Notes: generated by a model not told the origin, from the letters alone. DNA of 41,784 nt from an uncultured Clostridia bacterium (GCA_947626075.1 CANQQW010000010.1:1-41784); one strand, 5' to 3'. Counted from the stretch's first letter, positions 24,323 to 33,717 are shown. Translations and numbers: made by a program.

Positions 24323-25444
24323 CTACATAAATCTCCTTATATTGCGCGCTTCCTCAATTAAAACGCGCGCCGCTTCGTCAATTTCGTCCTTGGTCGTTGT
24401 AGGATCGAGGCTTATACGCACCGCGCCGCCTACTTCCTTAGCGCTAAGTCCCATAGCCGTCAGAACGTGGCTCGGCTGCGGCTTGTGCGACGAGCACGCG
24501 GAGCCGGTCGAAACGTACACTCCCCTTGCCTCGGCGGCGTGGAGCAGTATTTCGGCTTTTATGCCGACGAACGACACGTTTAATATGCTGCCGCTGTTAT
24601 ACTCGTCCGAGCCGTTGAATTTTATGTTTTTATCCTCCGACAGTCTGTCCGCGAGCCGTTTCCTTAACGATAAAAGGTACGAATTATCGCCGCTCGTTTC
24701 CTCCGCCGCCGCCGCGAACGCGAGTATGCCGCCGACGTTTTCCGTGCCGGGGCGCATTTCACGCTGCTGCTCGCCGCCGTAAATGAGCGGCTTTATAAGG
24801 CGGAAGTCGCGGACGTACAGCGCGCCCGTACCCTTGAAGCCGTGTATTTTGTGTGCGCTTACAGTTATCAAATCCGCGCCCGTGTTTCTCACGTCAAGCT
24901 TGCCGAACGACTGTACGCAGTCACAGTGGAACACCGCGTTCGGCGCGTACTCGGCAATCAGCTTTTTTATTTCGTTTACGGGCTGAATTACGCCCGTTTC
25001 GTTGTTTACGTGCATAACGCTCACAAGCGTTGTATCGTCCGTGAGCGACGCTTTAAGCTCGTCAAGGTTCACGCGTCCGTCGCTGTCCGCGCCGACGTAT
25101 ACGACGTCAAATCCGTCTTTTTCAAGCTGCTTAAACGCTTCAAGCACCGACGGGTGCTCGATTTTCGACGTTATGACGCGCCTGCCGATTTTTCTCTTCG
25201 CGCGCGCCGCGCCGAATACGGCGGTGTTGTTCGCCTCCGTGCCGCCGGACGTAAAGAGCAGACCTTTCGCGTCCGCGCCGAGTTTTGACGTGATCGTTTT
25301 ACGCGCGCGCTCGACGTATTTCTCCGCTTCGAGTCCCAGTCCGTGCAGCGACGACGGATTGCCGAACGCTTCGGCTGCCTGTATCATCGCTTGCACGGCG
25401 GCAGCGGACGGTTTCGTCGTCGCCGCGTTGTCAAGATATATCAT
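24323..25444 (-). CDS. Cysteine desulfurase (NifS/IscS-like, ThiI partner)
   Basis: A 374-residue PLP enzyme that takes sulfur from cysteine. It opens MIYLDNAATTKP, has the PLP lysine in SAHKIHGFKGTGALYV and the His in HVNNETGVIQP, and the active cysteine in STGSACSSHKPQPSHVL. Its position before thiI with adjoining stop and start mirrors nifZ-thiI in Bacillus, so sulfur donation to ThiI for 4-thiouridine is likely. It could also serve other pathways. AAGGGAG lies upstream. No own promoter is visible; the upstream region is the palindromic repeat. Confidence 0.93.
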   Translation of the reverse strand: MIYLDNAATTKPSAAAVQAMIQAAEAFGNPSSLHGLGLEAEKYVERARKTITSKLGADAKGLLFTSGGTEANNTAVFGAARAKRKIGRRVITSKIEHPSVLEAFKQLEKDGFDVVYVGADSDGRVNLDELKASLTDDTTLVSVMHVNNETGVIQPVNEIKKLIAEYAPNAVFHCDCVQSFGKLDVRNTGADLITVSAHKIHGFKGTGALYVRDFRLIKPLIYGGEQQREMRPGTENVGGILAFAAAAEETSGDNSYLLSLRKRLADRLSEDKNIKFNGSDEYNSGSILNVSFVGIKAEILLHAAEARGVYVSTGSACSSHKPQPSHVLTAMGLSAKEVGGAVRISLDPTTTKDEIDEAARVLIEEARNIRRFM

Positions 25445-25504
25445 GTGGAATTTTCTCCCTTCAAATATGAATGGCGGGGCGTGTGGGCGGGACATCGGGG
25501 TGAA

Positions 25505-25741
25505 CAACACGCTCCGCGTGTTGTAGGCATGTTGCGAAGCAACAAATGCCGTAGAAAAACGCCGTCCCCTACACCCGTAATTTTGAAATCGTGCGCCGTA
25601 GGGGCTGGCGCCCTCGACAGCCCGTCCCCCGACAACCTGAATGTAACGGCACCGTAGGGGCGGTCATCGGCCGCCCACCGCGCTGCATTGGGAACGGGCG
25701 GCCAATGACCGCCCCTACACCCACGCCATAAATATGTGTTC
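25505..25741. repeat. GC-rich interspersed palindromic repeat region
   Basis: The 297-base gap between thiN and the desulfurase gene is mostly repeat. A 23-bp inverted pair (25654-25676 and 25696-25718, one mismatch) starts GTAGGGGCGGTCAT and encloses 19 bases. Fragments of the same GTAGGGG/CCCCTAC motif recur at 25563 and 25602. Two short hairpins, CAACACGC/GCGTGTTG near 25505 and GTTGC/GCAAC near 25530, lie alongside. It resembles the GTAGGGGCGG-type intergenic repeats common in gut Clostridia. Short frames in it are not real genes. It may end transcripts of thiN. Confidence 0.75.
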
Positions 25742-26350
25742 CTACACCCGCCGCACCTTTATGACAAGCGCGATTCCTTTTTCCGCTGTTACCGCGCACC
25801 TATCCGCCGTCATGACGTTGCTCACGCCGCGGCTTTTGCTAAAATACAGCGTCTCGCCTCTAAGCGGATACTCCAGTCCCTCAGTGACGATACCCTCCAA
25901 ATCGCCGTTTATCGGCACTATTGAAACGGTGTCGCCCTTTTTGCCCTGAATTTCAACCTTTGTTTTCAGCATATAAATCTCGTTGTTATCGTCAATCAGC
26001 ACGCCGTTCTCGCACCTTGCGAGCAGAAGTATATCCGTAACCGTGTGGTCGGCTCTGTCTCCCGTCATGGCGAGCAGTACAACGCCGTCACAGCCGCGCT
26101 CCAAAGCGTATTCGACGGCAAGCTCGCCGTCGGTATAGTCCTTGCGCGTCGGGTAGCGTATCACGTTTTCCGCGCTCTCGTACCCCACGGCGCTGTCAAA
26201 ATCGCCTATTATAACGTCGGGCTTTACGCCAAGCCTTACAGCGTGGTTATACCCGCCGTCGGCGCAGATTATGAAATCGTCCGCGCGGATTTTGCTTTTG
26301 ATATAGCCGTAGTCGTTTATGCTCCCGTTACCTATTACAACCGCTCTCAT
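25742..26350 (-). CDS. thiN: Thiamine pyrophosphokinase
   Basis: Makes thiamine diphosphate from thiamine and ATP. The 202 residues fit ThiN: an N-terminal DxD-type domain (ICADGGYNHAVRLGVKPDVIIGDFDS), VIRYPTRKDYTDGELAVEYAL, LLAMTGDRADHTVTDILLL and a C-terminal beta domain (SIVPINGDLEGIVTEGLEYPL). Its ATG overlaps the rpe stop as ATGA. It closes the yicC-to-thiN operon; its stop codon lies at the edge of the palindromic repeat. Confidence 0.95.
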   Translation of the reverse strand: MRAVVIGNGSINDYGYIKSKIRADDFIICADGGYNHAVRLGVKPDVIIGDFDSAVGYESAENVIRYPTRKDYTDGELAVEYALERGCDGVVLLAMTGDRADHTVTDILLLARCENGVLIDDNNEIYMLKTKVEIQGKKGDTVSIVPINGDLEGIVTEGLEYPLRGETLYFSKSRGVSNVMTADRCAVTAEKGIALVIKVRRV

Positions 26351-26976
26351 CGCATAAGCCTCTTGATATTGCTCTCTATATCGCCGTTAAACACCGCGCT
26401 GCCCGCCACGATAACGTTCGCGCCGGCGGCAAGAACGGAGTCGATATTGTTTTCCCTTACGCCTCCGTCGACCTCAATCTTAAAATACTCGCCCTTGATT
26501 TCGCGCAGGTACTTTATTTTTTCGTTTACGGCTGTTATGTATTCCTGACCGCCGTAACCGGGTTCGACGCTCATTACAAGCACCATGTCAACTTTTTCGA
26601 GGTACGGTATTATTCTCTCAACGGGCGTGTCGGGCTTTATGGATATACCCGCAAGCTTACCGCGCGAGCGTATCATTTCTATGCAGCGGTCGGGGAAATC
26701 CGTCGCCTCAATATGGAACGTCACGCCGTCCGCGCCGCAGTCTATGAAGTCGTTTATATACCGCTCCGGCTCCGTTATCATCAAATGCACGTCAAAAAAC
26801 ATATCGGTGTACTTGCGTATTGATTTTATTACGGGCATGGCAAACGAGATGTTCGGCACAAAGTGTCCGTCCATTACGTCTATATGTAGCCACTCGGCGC
26901 CCGCGTTTTCACATTTTTTGATTTGCTCGGCAAGTATTCCGAAGTCAGCCGACAGTATCGATGGCACAAGTATCAT
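26347..26976 (-). CDS. rpe: Ribulose-phosphate 3-epimerase
   Basis: Interconverts ribulose-5-phosphate and xylulose-5-phosphate in the pentose phosphate pathway. The 209-residue TIM barrel shows SILSADFG, LHIDVMDGHFVPNIS, FDVHLMI, MSVEPGYGGQ and the EVDGGVRENN phosphate loop. The ATG at 26976 is chosen because it overlaps the rsgA stop as ATGA and gives the usual N-terminus MILVPSILS; an ATG four codons earlier is possible. Translation is coupled with rsgA and thiN. Confidence 0.96.
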   Translation of the reverse strand: MILVPSILSADFGILAEQIKKCENAGAEWLHIDVMDGHFVPNISFAMPVIKSIRKYTDMFFDVHLMITEPERYINDFIDCGADGVTFHIEATDFPDRCIEMIRSRGKLAGISIKPDTPVERIIPYLEKVDMVLVMSVEPGYGGQEYITAVNEKIKYLREIKGEYFKIEVDGGVRENNIDSVLAAGANVIVAGSAVFNGDIESNIKRLMR

Positions 26977-27845
26977 TTTATTAACCATTCCTTTGTTTGT
27001 TTTAATTTTTCGTAAAGCTCCTTGTAGCTTTCGTACCGAGACTGCGCTATTTTACCCTCCGCGAGCTTGTCCTTTACCGCGCAGTCCGGCTCGTTTACGT
27101 GGGCGCAGCCTCGGAAACGGCATTTGCCGTCACAGTCCGCCATTTCGGGGAAGCAGCGCCATAAGTCCTCGGCGCGTATACCCTCCACCTCCAGCTGTGA
27201 AAAGCCGGGCGTGTCCATCACGTAACCGCCGTCCGCAAGCTCAAAAAGCTCGACGTGGCGCGTCGTGTGTCTGCCGCGCCGTATCTTCTCCGACACCGCG
27301 CCCGTTTCCAAATCATCGTCCGTTATAAGGCTTAAAAGGCTCGACTTGCCCACGCCCGAAAGTCCGGCAAACGCCGTGCTTTTACCTTTAAGGAATGAGC
27401 GGAGCGTGTCTATACCCTCGTTTTTTTCCGCGCTTACCTCTATTACCTCATATCCCGCCTTTAAGTACGCGTCCTTTATACCGTCGCTTTCAGCGAGGTC
27501 GGTTTTGTTTACGCACACCGCCGGCTTTATGCCGCTTATTTTGGTGTTTACGAGCATCTTGTCCGCGACCGCGAGGTTTGGGGACGGCTCTGCCGCGGCT
27601 ATTACGATAAGCATTGTGTCCACATTCGCGACCGGCGGACGCGCAAGATACGACGTACGCGTCATTATTTCGGTAATGCTGCCCTTTTCGCCGTCGGTTT
27701 CTATCGTCACCCTGTCGCCTATCGTCGGAGTGATTTTCTGCTTGCGGAAAACTCCGCGCGCTTTACACTCATATATGTTTCCGGAGGCTTTTACATAGTA
27801 AAAGCCTCCTATTCCTTTTATTATTATTCCGTTTGCATAGTTCAT
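26973..27845 (-). CDS. rsgA: Ribosome small-subunit assembly GTPase RsgA (circularly permuted)
   Basis: Checks late 30S subunits. The 290 residues begin with an OB-fold, then the permuted GTPase order: G4 VNKTDL before G1 GLSGVGKSSLLSLI, RRGRHTTRHVEL as the G2/switch region, and G3 DTPGFSQLE. The C-terminal zinc knuckle has CRFRGCAHVNEPDC. The rsgA gene directly follows prkC, as in many Firmicutes, where PrkC phosphorylates RsgA in studied species. Its start lies one base after the prkC stop. Confidence 0.97.
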   Translation of the reverse strand: MNYANGIIIKGIGGFYYVKASGNIYECKARGVFRKQKITPTIGDRVTIETDGEKGSITEIMTRTSYLARPPVANVDTMLIVIAAAEPSPNLAVADKMLVNTKISGIKPAVCVNKTDLAESDGIKDAYLKAGYEVIEVSAEKNEGIDTLRSFLKGKSTAFAGLSGVGKSSLLSLITDDDLETGAVSEKIRRGRHTTRHVELFELADGGYVMDTPGFSQLEVEGIRAEDLWRCFPEMADCDGKCRFRGCAHVNEPDCAVKDKLAEGKIAQSRYESYKELYEKLKQTKEWLIK

Positions 27846-29975
27846 TTAGTTAAAATTTATTGTTCTGTCGCTTACCTTACTGCCGTCAATATACGCCTGC
27901 ACCTCGGCTGTACCCGTACCTTTTACGTCTACGGATACGGTACCCTCTTCTTTAGAGTGCGTCTCGTGGTGTACGCTCTGTCCGTTTACGACTATTTCAA
28001 CGTCCACCGTATCGTTCGCCGTGTCGGGTATTTTCACGGTAAATGTGCGCGTTGACGGCTCGCTTGACTGTTCGCCGTTATCGCCGCCCGACGTGTAGCC
28101 GGTTTCGCCGCCGCCATTATTCGTCTGCGGCTGCAAGGGCTCGGTATTTTGCGTCTGATTTTGTCCCTCCGCAGCAGCGTCCGAGCCTTTTGACAGAACG
28201 ATGCTCACATACGAGCCTTTCATAACGTTCTTGCCAAACTCGGGACTTTGCGATATTACAGTTCCCTCAGCCGACGAGGAAGCCTTTCTTGTAACGTTTC
28301 CGAGGCTCAGTCCGTTTGCCGCGAGCGTGGCTTCCGCCTGGTCCTTGCCGAGACCTATTATACTCGGTACCGATACCGTTTCACCCGTTCGGTTTTGCAC
28401 GTCCTCGCCGTTCGCGCCGCGGCTGACGTGCAGGTTTACGCTGTCGTCCTTATTGAGCTTTGTACCCGCGAGAGGCGTCTGACGAATTATATATCCTGCC
28501 GGTACAGTGTCGGAATCCTCCTCCTGCACGGTGTAATTAAGTCCCGCGTCAAGTATTTCCGCCACCGCGTCTTCAAACAGCTTATTAACCACATTCGGCG
28601 TGGAAATATCACCGCCGGAGGAACCTATCGATACCACGAGCTTTATCTCGCTGTTCTTGCTCACTATCTTATTAGGCTCGGGGTCCTGTGATATTACGCG
28701 GTTTTCCGCAACAGCGTCGGACAGCGAGTACTCAATTTCGTCCGCTATCCTAAGTCCCTCTTTCTGCGCCGCCGCCGTCGCTTCCTCAATCGTCATATTG
28801 GCAAGGTCGGGGACGCTCGCTTCCTTGCTCATTGTTACTCCGAAGTAAACCGCGAGCGCCACAAGCGCCGCCACGATAACCGTGGAAATGGCAAGTACCA
28901 CCGCTATGCGGTCCTCTTTTTTCGCCTTTTTATTCTTTTTCTGTACCTCGGTCTTACGGTTTGAGCGTCCGCGCGGAGCGATTTCTTCAAACTCCGGCTC
29001 GTCCGCTTCCGATTCCGCTTCCCGGATAATGTCTATGTCATCTTCGTCGTCCGCGTCAATCTCGGCGTAGTCGACGCTTTGCGCGTTTTCTTCTTTCTCG
29101 CCCATAGTTTTTCTGTATTTTTCCTCACGGCTCGGCAGCGGTTCGTCGGCGAGTACCGCGTGCAGGTCGTCCAAAAGCTCCTGGACGCTCTGATACCGCG
29201 CATGCTGCTCCTTTGATATAGCCTTCATTGTGACATACGCAAGATCCGTCGGTATATCAAGATTTATCACTTTCACATTAACGGGGTCTTTCTCAAGGTG
29301 CATAAGCGCTACGCTAACCGCATTGTCGCCGTCAAACGGCACCTTGCCCGTAAGCATTTCGTAAAGAACAATACCCAAAGAGTATATGTCGCTTCTTGCG
29401 TCTGTAAAGCCGCCGCGCGCCTGCTCCGGCGAAATGTAATGCACGCTTCCCAGCGCCGCGCCGCCCACAACGGTTGTTTCTCCCGCCACGGCTCTGGCGA
29501 TACCGAAGTCGGTAACCTTTAGAGTCTTGTCCTTAGTCATCAGAATGTTCTGCGGCTTTATGTCGCGGTGTATAATATTTATCGAGTGCGCCTCGCTTAT
29601 ACCCTGACCTATTTGTATCGCAAAGTCGCAAGCCTCCTGCCAAGGCAGCGCGCCCTTGCTTTTTATGTACGCCTTCAGCGTTATTCCGTCAACGTACTCC
29701 ATTACCATGTAATTGAGACCGTTTTCCTCGCCCACGTCGTATACCGACACTATATTGTTATGCACAAGGCTGGCGGAGGACTGCGCCTCCTTTATAAAGT
29801 TGGTTACAACGCTTTTCTCATCCTCGAGCGAGTCTCTAAGTATCTTTATCGCAACGTAGCGGTTAAGCAGCGTGTCCTTCGCCTTATAAACGGTAGCCAT
29901 ACCGCCCGTGCCTATTTTTTCAAGCATATCATATCTGTTGGCAAGTGTTATGCCCACTAAATTATCACTGTTCAT
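27846..29975 (-). CDS. prkC: PASTA-domain Ser/Thr protein kinase PrkC/StkP
   Basis: A membrane kinase that senses cell-wall fragments and controls envelope growth. The cytoplasmic kinase (about 15-285) has IGTGGMATVYKAKD, the catalytic HRDIKPQN, DFGIARA and GSVHYISPEQARGG. An acidic linker follows, then one transmembrane helix near 357-380 and three PASTA repeats (about 387-450, 458-518, 533-596) outside. A Gln/Asn/Gly-rich spacer and a final beta-rich domain of about 70 residues complete the 709 residues. The ATG at 29975 has GGGAG upstream and gives the typical start. It overlaps the phosphatase gene by 11 bp. Confidence 0.95.
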   Translation of the reverse strand: MNSDNLVGITLANRYDMLEKIGTGGMATVYKAKDTLLNRYVAIKILRDSLEDEKSVVTNFIKEAQSSASLVHNNIVSVYDVGEENGLNYMVMEYVDGITLKAYIKSKGALPWQEACDFAIQIGQGISEAHSINIIHRDIKPQNILMTKDKTLKVTDFGIARAVAGETTVVGGAALGSVHYISPEQARGGFTDARSDIYSLGIVLYEMLTGKVPFDGDNAVSVALMHLEKDPVNVKVINLDIPTDLAYVTMKAISKEQHARYQSVQELLDDLHAVLADEPLPSREEKYRKTMGEKEENAQSVDYAEIDADDEDDIDIIREAESEADEPEFEEIAPRGRSNRKTEVQKKNKKAKKEDRIAVVLAISTVIVAALVALAVYFGVTMSKEASVPDLANMTIEEATAAAQKEGLRIADEIEYSLSDAVAENRVISQDPEPNKIVSKNSEIKLVVSIGSSGGDISTPNVVNKLFEDAVAEILDAGLNYTVQEEDSDTVPAGYIIRQTPLAGTKLNKDDSVNLHVSRGANGEDVQNRTGETVSVPSIIGLGKDQAEATLAANGLSLGNVTRKASSSAEGTVISQSPEFGKNVMKGSYVSIVLSKGSDAAAEGQNQTQNTEPLQPQTNNGGGETGYTSGGDNGEQSSEPSTRTFTVKIPDTANDTVDVEIVVNGQSVHHETHSKEEGTVSVDVKGTGTAEVQAYIDGSKVSDRTINFN

Positions 29976-30708
29976 TATCGCATTTCTCCCTTTCAAAAGC
30001 CACAATAGTTATATTATCTCCGCCGCCGCGCTCGTTGGCAAGCGCCACAAGGTTCGCGCAGTTTTCTTTAAGCGGTTTTTCTCTTACAATATACGCCATG
30101 ATTTCTTCATCGCTTACAAAATTGGTGAGTCCGTCGCTGCACAGCACTACTGTCTCGTCATTATACGGTTTTATGGAAATATCCACCTTAACGGTGTCCT
30201 CTGCGCCCATAGCGCGCGTTATGTAATTTTTCTTCGGGTGGTTTTTAGCCATTTCGGGACTTATCTCGCCGCGTATCAAAAGCTCGTTGACATACGAATG
30301 ATCCCTTGTTACCTGTTTTATTTCATCGCTTACAAGATACGCTCTGCTGTCTCCGACGTGAGCCGTTATGAGCTTCCCCGAATAAATCATCGCAAGCGTA
30401 GCCGTCGTACCCATTCCCATTATTTTGTAATGAGTTTTCGCGTAGTTGTAAATAGTGCTGTTAGCTGATATGAACGCCTGTCTCACAACCTCGCCCGCCT
30501 CGACATAATCAAGATTTTCATTGAGATTTTTTGTCAAGTAATCTTTCACTATATCGACAAGCATCTTACTCGCGATTTCGCCCGCCTGGTGTCCGCCCAT
30601 GCCGTCGGCTACTATCGCGTACGGGAAAGTGTCGTTCTCGTTTACATAATAGCTGTCCTCGTTAATTTTTCTTCGCATTCCTATATCGGTAATCGCACCA
30701 AATTGCAT
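29965..30708 (-). CDS. prpC: PP2C-type Ser/Thr phosphatase (PrpC/Stp)
   Basis: Removes phosphate from PrkC and its substrates. The 247 residues hold the PPM motifs: GMRRKINEDSYYV near the start, IVADGMGGHQAGEIAS, GTTATLAMIYSGKLITAHVGDSRAYL, VLCSDGLTNFV and GGGDNITIVAF; the Asp residues bind the two metals. The ATG at 30708 has AGAGGTG 9 bases upstream; a GTG four codons earlier is possible. It has its own promoter in the rlmN end and overlaps prkC, the usual pairing. Confidence 0.95.
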   Translation of the reverse strand: MQFGAITDIGMRRKINEDSYYVNENDTFPYAIVADGMGGHQAGEIASKMLVDIVKDYLTKNLNENLDYVEAGEVVRQAFISANSTIYNYAKTHYKIMGMGTTATLAMIYSGKLITAHVGDSRAYLVSDEIKQVTRDHSYVNELLIRGEISPEMAKNHPKKNYITRAMGAEDTVKVDISIKPYNDETVVLCSDGLTNFVSDEEIMAYIVREKPLKENCANLVALANERGGGDNITIVAFEREKCDNEQ

Positions 30709-30753
30709 ATCAAAAATCACCTCTTTTCGTCAAAAAATATCACTTTATTAAAC

Positions 30754-30782
30754 ATTATAGCACCTTTTTCCGCAGTTGTCCA
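30754..30782 (-). promoter_or_regulatory. Internal sigma-A promoter for prpC-prkC
   Basis: TGGACA (30777-30782) and a perfect TATAAT (30754-30759) with a 17-bp spacer. The -10 box overlaps the rlmN stop codon, so it allows the phosphatase/kinase part to be expressed apart from the long operon. Confidence 0.72.
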
Positions 30783-31774
30783 CAGGAAGCTGAAATATCG
30801 CCCCCAAGTTCTCTGCGTACGGTGGCGTTTACACCGAGTGAGATAAGCTTATCGCGAAAGGCGAGTATGTCCGCCCTGCTGCCTTTTCTGAAATTCCTTT
30901 CCTCAACATTATTCACCGGTATAAGATTTACGTGCGGACGCATATCTTTTATAAGACGCGCAAGCTCCGCCGCGTTATCCATGCTGTCGTTTACGCCGTG
31001 AATAAGCGAGTATTCAAAGCTTATCCGCCTGCCCGTCTTTTTAGCGTAAGCCATGCACGCTTTGAGCAGCTCGGTTATGTTATACTTATGATTTACGGGC
31101 ATGATTGTATTCCTTATGCCGTCATTCGGCGCGTGAAGCGATATTGTCAGCGTTATCGGAAGATTTTCCTCCGCAAGACGGTATATCTTATCCGCTACGC
31201 CGCATGTGGACAGCGATATATGCCTGTAACCGATATTTAAACCTTTTTCACAGTTTACGTTATGAAGAAATTTTATAACGTTATCGTAGTTATCAAGCGG
31301 CTCGCCTATCCCCATCATGACTATGTTGCTTATCCTCTCGCCCATGTCCTTCTGCGCGAATATAACCTGATTAAGTATTTCTCCCGCAGTAAGGCTCCTG
31401 TATAGTCCGCCGATTGTTGACGCGCAAAACCGGCAGCCCATACGGCAGCCCACCTGACTGGATATACATATTGTAAGCCCGTGATGGTACCTCATCACGA
31501 CGCTTTCTATACAGTTTCCGTCGGGAAGTTCAAACAGATACTTTACAGTACCGTCGAGCTTCGACACATACTTTTCTCGTATTTTAAGCGTTGAGACGTA
31601 AGTTTCCTTTTCAAGCTTTTCACGAGCCGTCTTGGAGAGATTGCTCATCTCCGCATAGCTTTCCGCGCCCTTATGCAGCCATGAAAATATCTGCTGCGCG
31701 CGGAATTTTTGCTCGCCTATCGACAGAACGTATTCCTCAAGCTCGTCAAATTCAAAATCCTTTAAATCTATCAT
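30755..31774 (-). CDS. rlmN: 23S rRNA (adenine2503-C2)/tRNA methyltransferase RlmN
   Basis: A radical-SAM enzyme that methylates A2503 of 23S rRNA and A37 of some tRNAs. Its 339 residues have QIFSWLHKG, the cluster motif GCRMGCRFCAST, NIVMMGIGEPL, ISLHAPND, FEYSLIHGVND and the second catalytic Cys region near the end (SASCGQLRKK). The ATG immediately follows the rsmB stop. It lies between rsmB and prpC, as in Bacillus. Confidence 0.97.
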   Translation of the reverse strand: MIDLKDFEFDELEEYVLSIGEQKFRAQQIFSWLHKGAESYAEMSNLSKTAREKLEKETYVSTLKIREKYVSKLDGTVKYLFELPDGNCIESVVMRYHHGLTICISSQVGCRMGCRFCASTIGGLYRSLTAGEILNQVIFAQKDMGERISNIVMMGIGEPLDNYDNVIKFLHNVNCEKGLNIGYRHISLSTCGVADKIYRLAEENLPITLTISLHAPNDGIRNTIMPVNHKYNITELLKACMAYAKKTGRRISFEYSLIHGVNDSMDNAAELARLIKDMRPHVNLIPVNNVEERNFRKGSRADILAFRDKLISLGVNATVRRELGGDISASCGQLRKKVL

Positions 31775-33025
31775 TTATCCTGTCCTTTTCATTTTACACA
31801 CGTAAAAGCCGTCCGTGCCGTCCGTGTGCGGGTAGAAAGTCTTTTCATAAAGCTTTTCAAAGTTGGGATTGTCCCTTAAAAAGCCGTCCGTGACCTCCTC
31901 GTTTTCGCGTTTTTCCACAGTACAGGTGGAGTAAACCATTTCCCCGCCTTTCCTTAAATACCGCGCGGCATTTTCGAGCAGCTTTAGCTGCGTTACGGGC
32001 AGGTCGTTATCCGCGTCATAGCCGTACTTTATTTCCGGCTTTCGGCGTATTATCCCGAGACCGCTGCAAGGCGCGTCGCACAGTACTTTGTCCGCGCGCT
32101 CCGAATACGACGCGTCAAACTCGCGCCCGTCGCGAAGCTTTGCCTCTATAATCGTTATACCGAGTCTCTCCGCGTTTTTACGTATTAAATCTATTTTATG
32201 CTCGTGTATGTCAAAAGCGAGTATCTTACCCTTGTTGTTCATCATCTCCGCCATTGCCGTAGCCTTACCGCCCGGCGCGGCGCACATATCTATCACCGTC
32301 TCTCCCGCTTGCGGCGCGAGCGTCTTTACCGCGCTGTACGCCGCCGCGTCCTGCACGGTGTAAAAACCGTTTTTATACATATCGTCAGACGCAACATCGA
32401 AGCCCGCGCGCATTACCGCGATACCGCCGCGCGCGTAGCCGCCGCCCAGCCTTTTTACAAGCTCGTCCGCCGTTATTTTAAGAATATTGGGTCTTAGGCA
32501 CAGTTCGGGCGGCTTTTCAAACGCTTTCATCATTTCTTCGGTAAACTCGTACCCGAAATCGTCTATCCACCTTTTGCACATACTTTCGGGGAACGAGTAC
32601 CGTACCGATAAAAACTCCGTTTTATCCGTCGGATATTCTACGCTTTCTTTCGACACGCTCCTCAAAACTCCGTTCACGTACCCCGCCGACGCTCCGTGAC
32701 CGTACCGTCTCGCGAGCTTAACGCTTTCGTTTACCGCCGCGCTTACGGGTATTTTGTCCATGAACATAATCTGATATATTCCCATTCTGAGTATTATCAG
32801 AATATATTTCGACAGCTTCTTTATTTTAAGCTTTGAAAATTTACTTATTACATAATCGAGCGTAAGCTTCTTGTCGATAACGCCGTAGACAAGGCTTGCC
32901 GTCATTGCCCTGTCGCGCCGTTCCATACCGGCGGGAATTGCCTTTTTCAAAGCCATGTTGGAATACGCGCCGTTAAACTCAACGTCGTATATGACCCTCA
33001 TGGCGGTCTCTCGCGCGGAAGCCAT
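31775..33025 (-). CDS. rsmB: 16S rRNA (cytosine967-C5)-methyltransferase RsmB
   Basis: Methylates C967 of 16S rRNA. Residues 1-130 form a NusB-like RNA-binding domain (SARETAMRVIYDVEFNGAYSN). The methyltransferase domain has CAAPGGKATAMAE for SAM, DAPCSGLG and the catalytic YSTCTVEKRENEEV. The 416-residue length is slightly below E. coli RsmB but normal for Clostridia. It overlaps the zinc-peptidase stop by one base (TGATG) and adjoins rlmN. Confidence 0.95.
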   Translation of the reverse strand: MASARETAMRVIYDVEFNGAYSNMALKKAIPAGMERRDRAMTASLVYGVIDKKLTLDYVISKFSKLKIKKLSKYILIILRMGIYQIMFMDKIPVSAAVNESVKLARRYGHGASAGYVNGVLRSVSKESVEYPTDKTEFLSVRYSFPESMCKRWIDDFGYEFTEEMMKAFEKPPELCLRPNILKITADELVKRLGGGYARGGIAVMRAGFDVASDDMYKNGFYTVQDAAAYSAVKTLAPQAGETVIDMCAAPGGKATAMAEMMNNKGKILAFDIHEHKIDLIRKNAERLGITIIEAKLRDGREFDASYSERADKVLCDAPCSGLGIIRRKPEIKYGYDADNDLPVTQLKLLENAARYLRKGGEMVYSTCTVEKRENEEVTDGFLRDNPNFEKLYEKTFYPHTDGTDGFYVCKMKRTG

Positions 33026-33717
33026 CAGTCTCTCCGTCTGTTGGCTATCAGCAGTAAGCGCAGGAACTGCATAGCCGTGGACGCCACCGCCGCGACATAC
33101 GTCATAGCCGCCGCCGTAAGCGTCTTTCGCGCGCCCTTAAGCTCGTCGCCCGCGAGCAAATCCATTTCTTCAAGAGTGCGCATCGCTCGTCTTGACGCGT
33201 TCGTTTCCGTCGGCAGCGTTACGAGCTGGAACAAAAACACCATACCGAAAAGTATCGCTCCCGCGAACGCCAAAGGCGTTATTCCTATAATCAGTCCTAT
33301 TATAAACAGCGGCATGGACAGCGCGTTGCTTATATTTACTATCGGCACTATACCGTTTCTTATTTTAATCGGCACATATCCCACCTGATGCTGCACCGCG
33401 TGTCCGCACTCGTGCGCGGCAACGCCTATCGCCGCCACCGACGTGGAGTTAAATGTGGAGTCCGACAGGCGTATAACGTTTTCTTTCGGACTGTAGTGGT
33501 CGGTAAGCTCGCCCGCGACGCGTTCTATTCGTATATTCTGTAAGCCGTTCGCGTCGAGTATGCGTCTCGCCGCCTCCGCCGCGGTAATTCCGCGCGAGTT
33601 ATGAACCTCGTCGTATTTTCTGAACGTCGATTTTACTCCGAACGACGCAAACATTGTGAATATAAATGCCAAAATCACAAGCACGTACGTCGGGTCAAAA
33701 TAATATCCGTAAAACAT
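33025..33717 (-). CDS. Membrane zinc metallopeptidase, YugP family
   Basis: A 230-residue membrane protein with an N-terminal transmembrane segment (YVLVILAFIFTMFASFGV), the zincin motif AAHECGHAVQHQ, and further membrane helices (FIIGLIIGITPLAFAGAILFG). The NVIRLSDSTFNSTSVAAIGV strand and NASRRAMRTLEEMDLL are family features. Substrates are not known. The location between fmt and rsmB is common in Clostridia. GGAGG lies before the ATG. Confidence 0.92.
   Translation of the reverse strand: MFYGYYFDPTYVLVILAFIFTMFASFGVKSTFRKYDEVHNSRGITAAEAARRILDANGLQNIRIERVAGELTDHYSPKENVIRLSDSTFNSTSVAAIGVAAHECGHAVQHQVGYVPIKIRNGIVPIVNISNALSMPLFIIGLIIGITPLAFAGAILFGMVFLFQLVTLPTETNASRRAMRTLEEMDLLAGDELKGARKTLTAAAMTYVAAVASTAMQFLRLLLIANRRRD

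Noticed and set aside
25569-25799. Short minus-strand frame in the palindromic repeat (76 codons)
   Set aside because: It is made of the GTAGGGG-type repeat and gives a Gly/Arg-rich product without an RBS; such frames are common false genes in these repeats.
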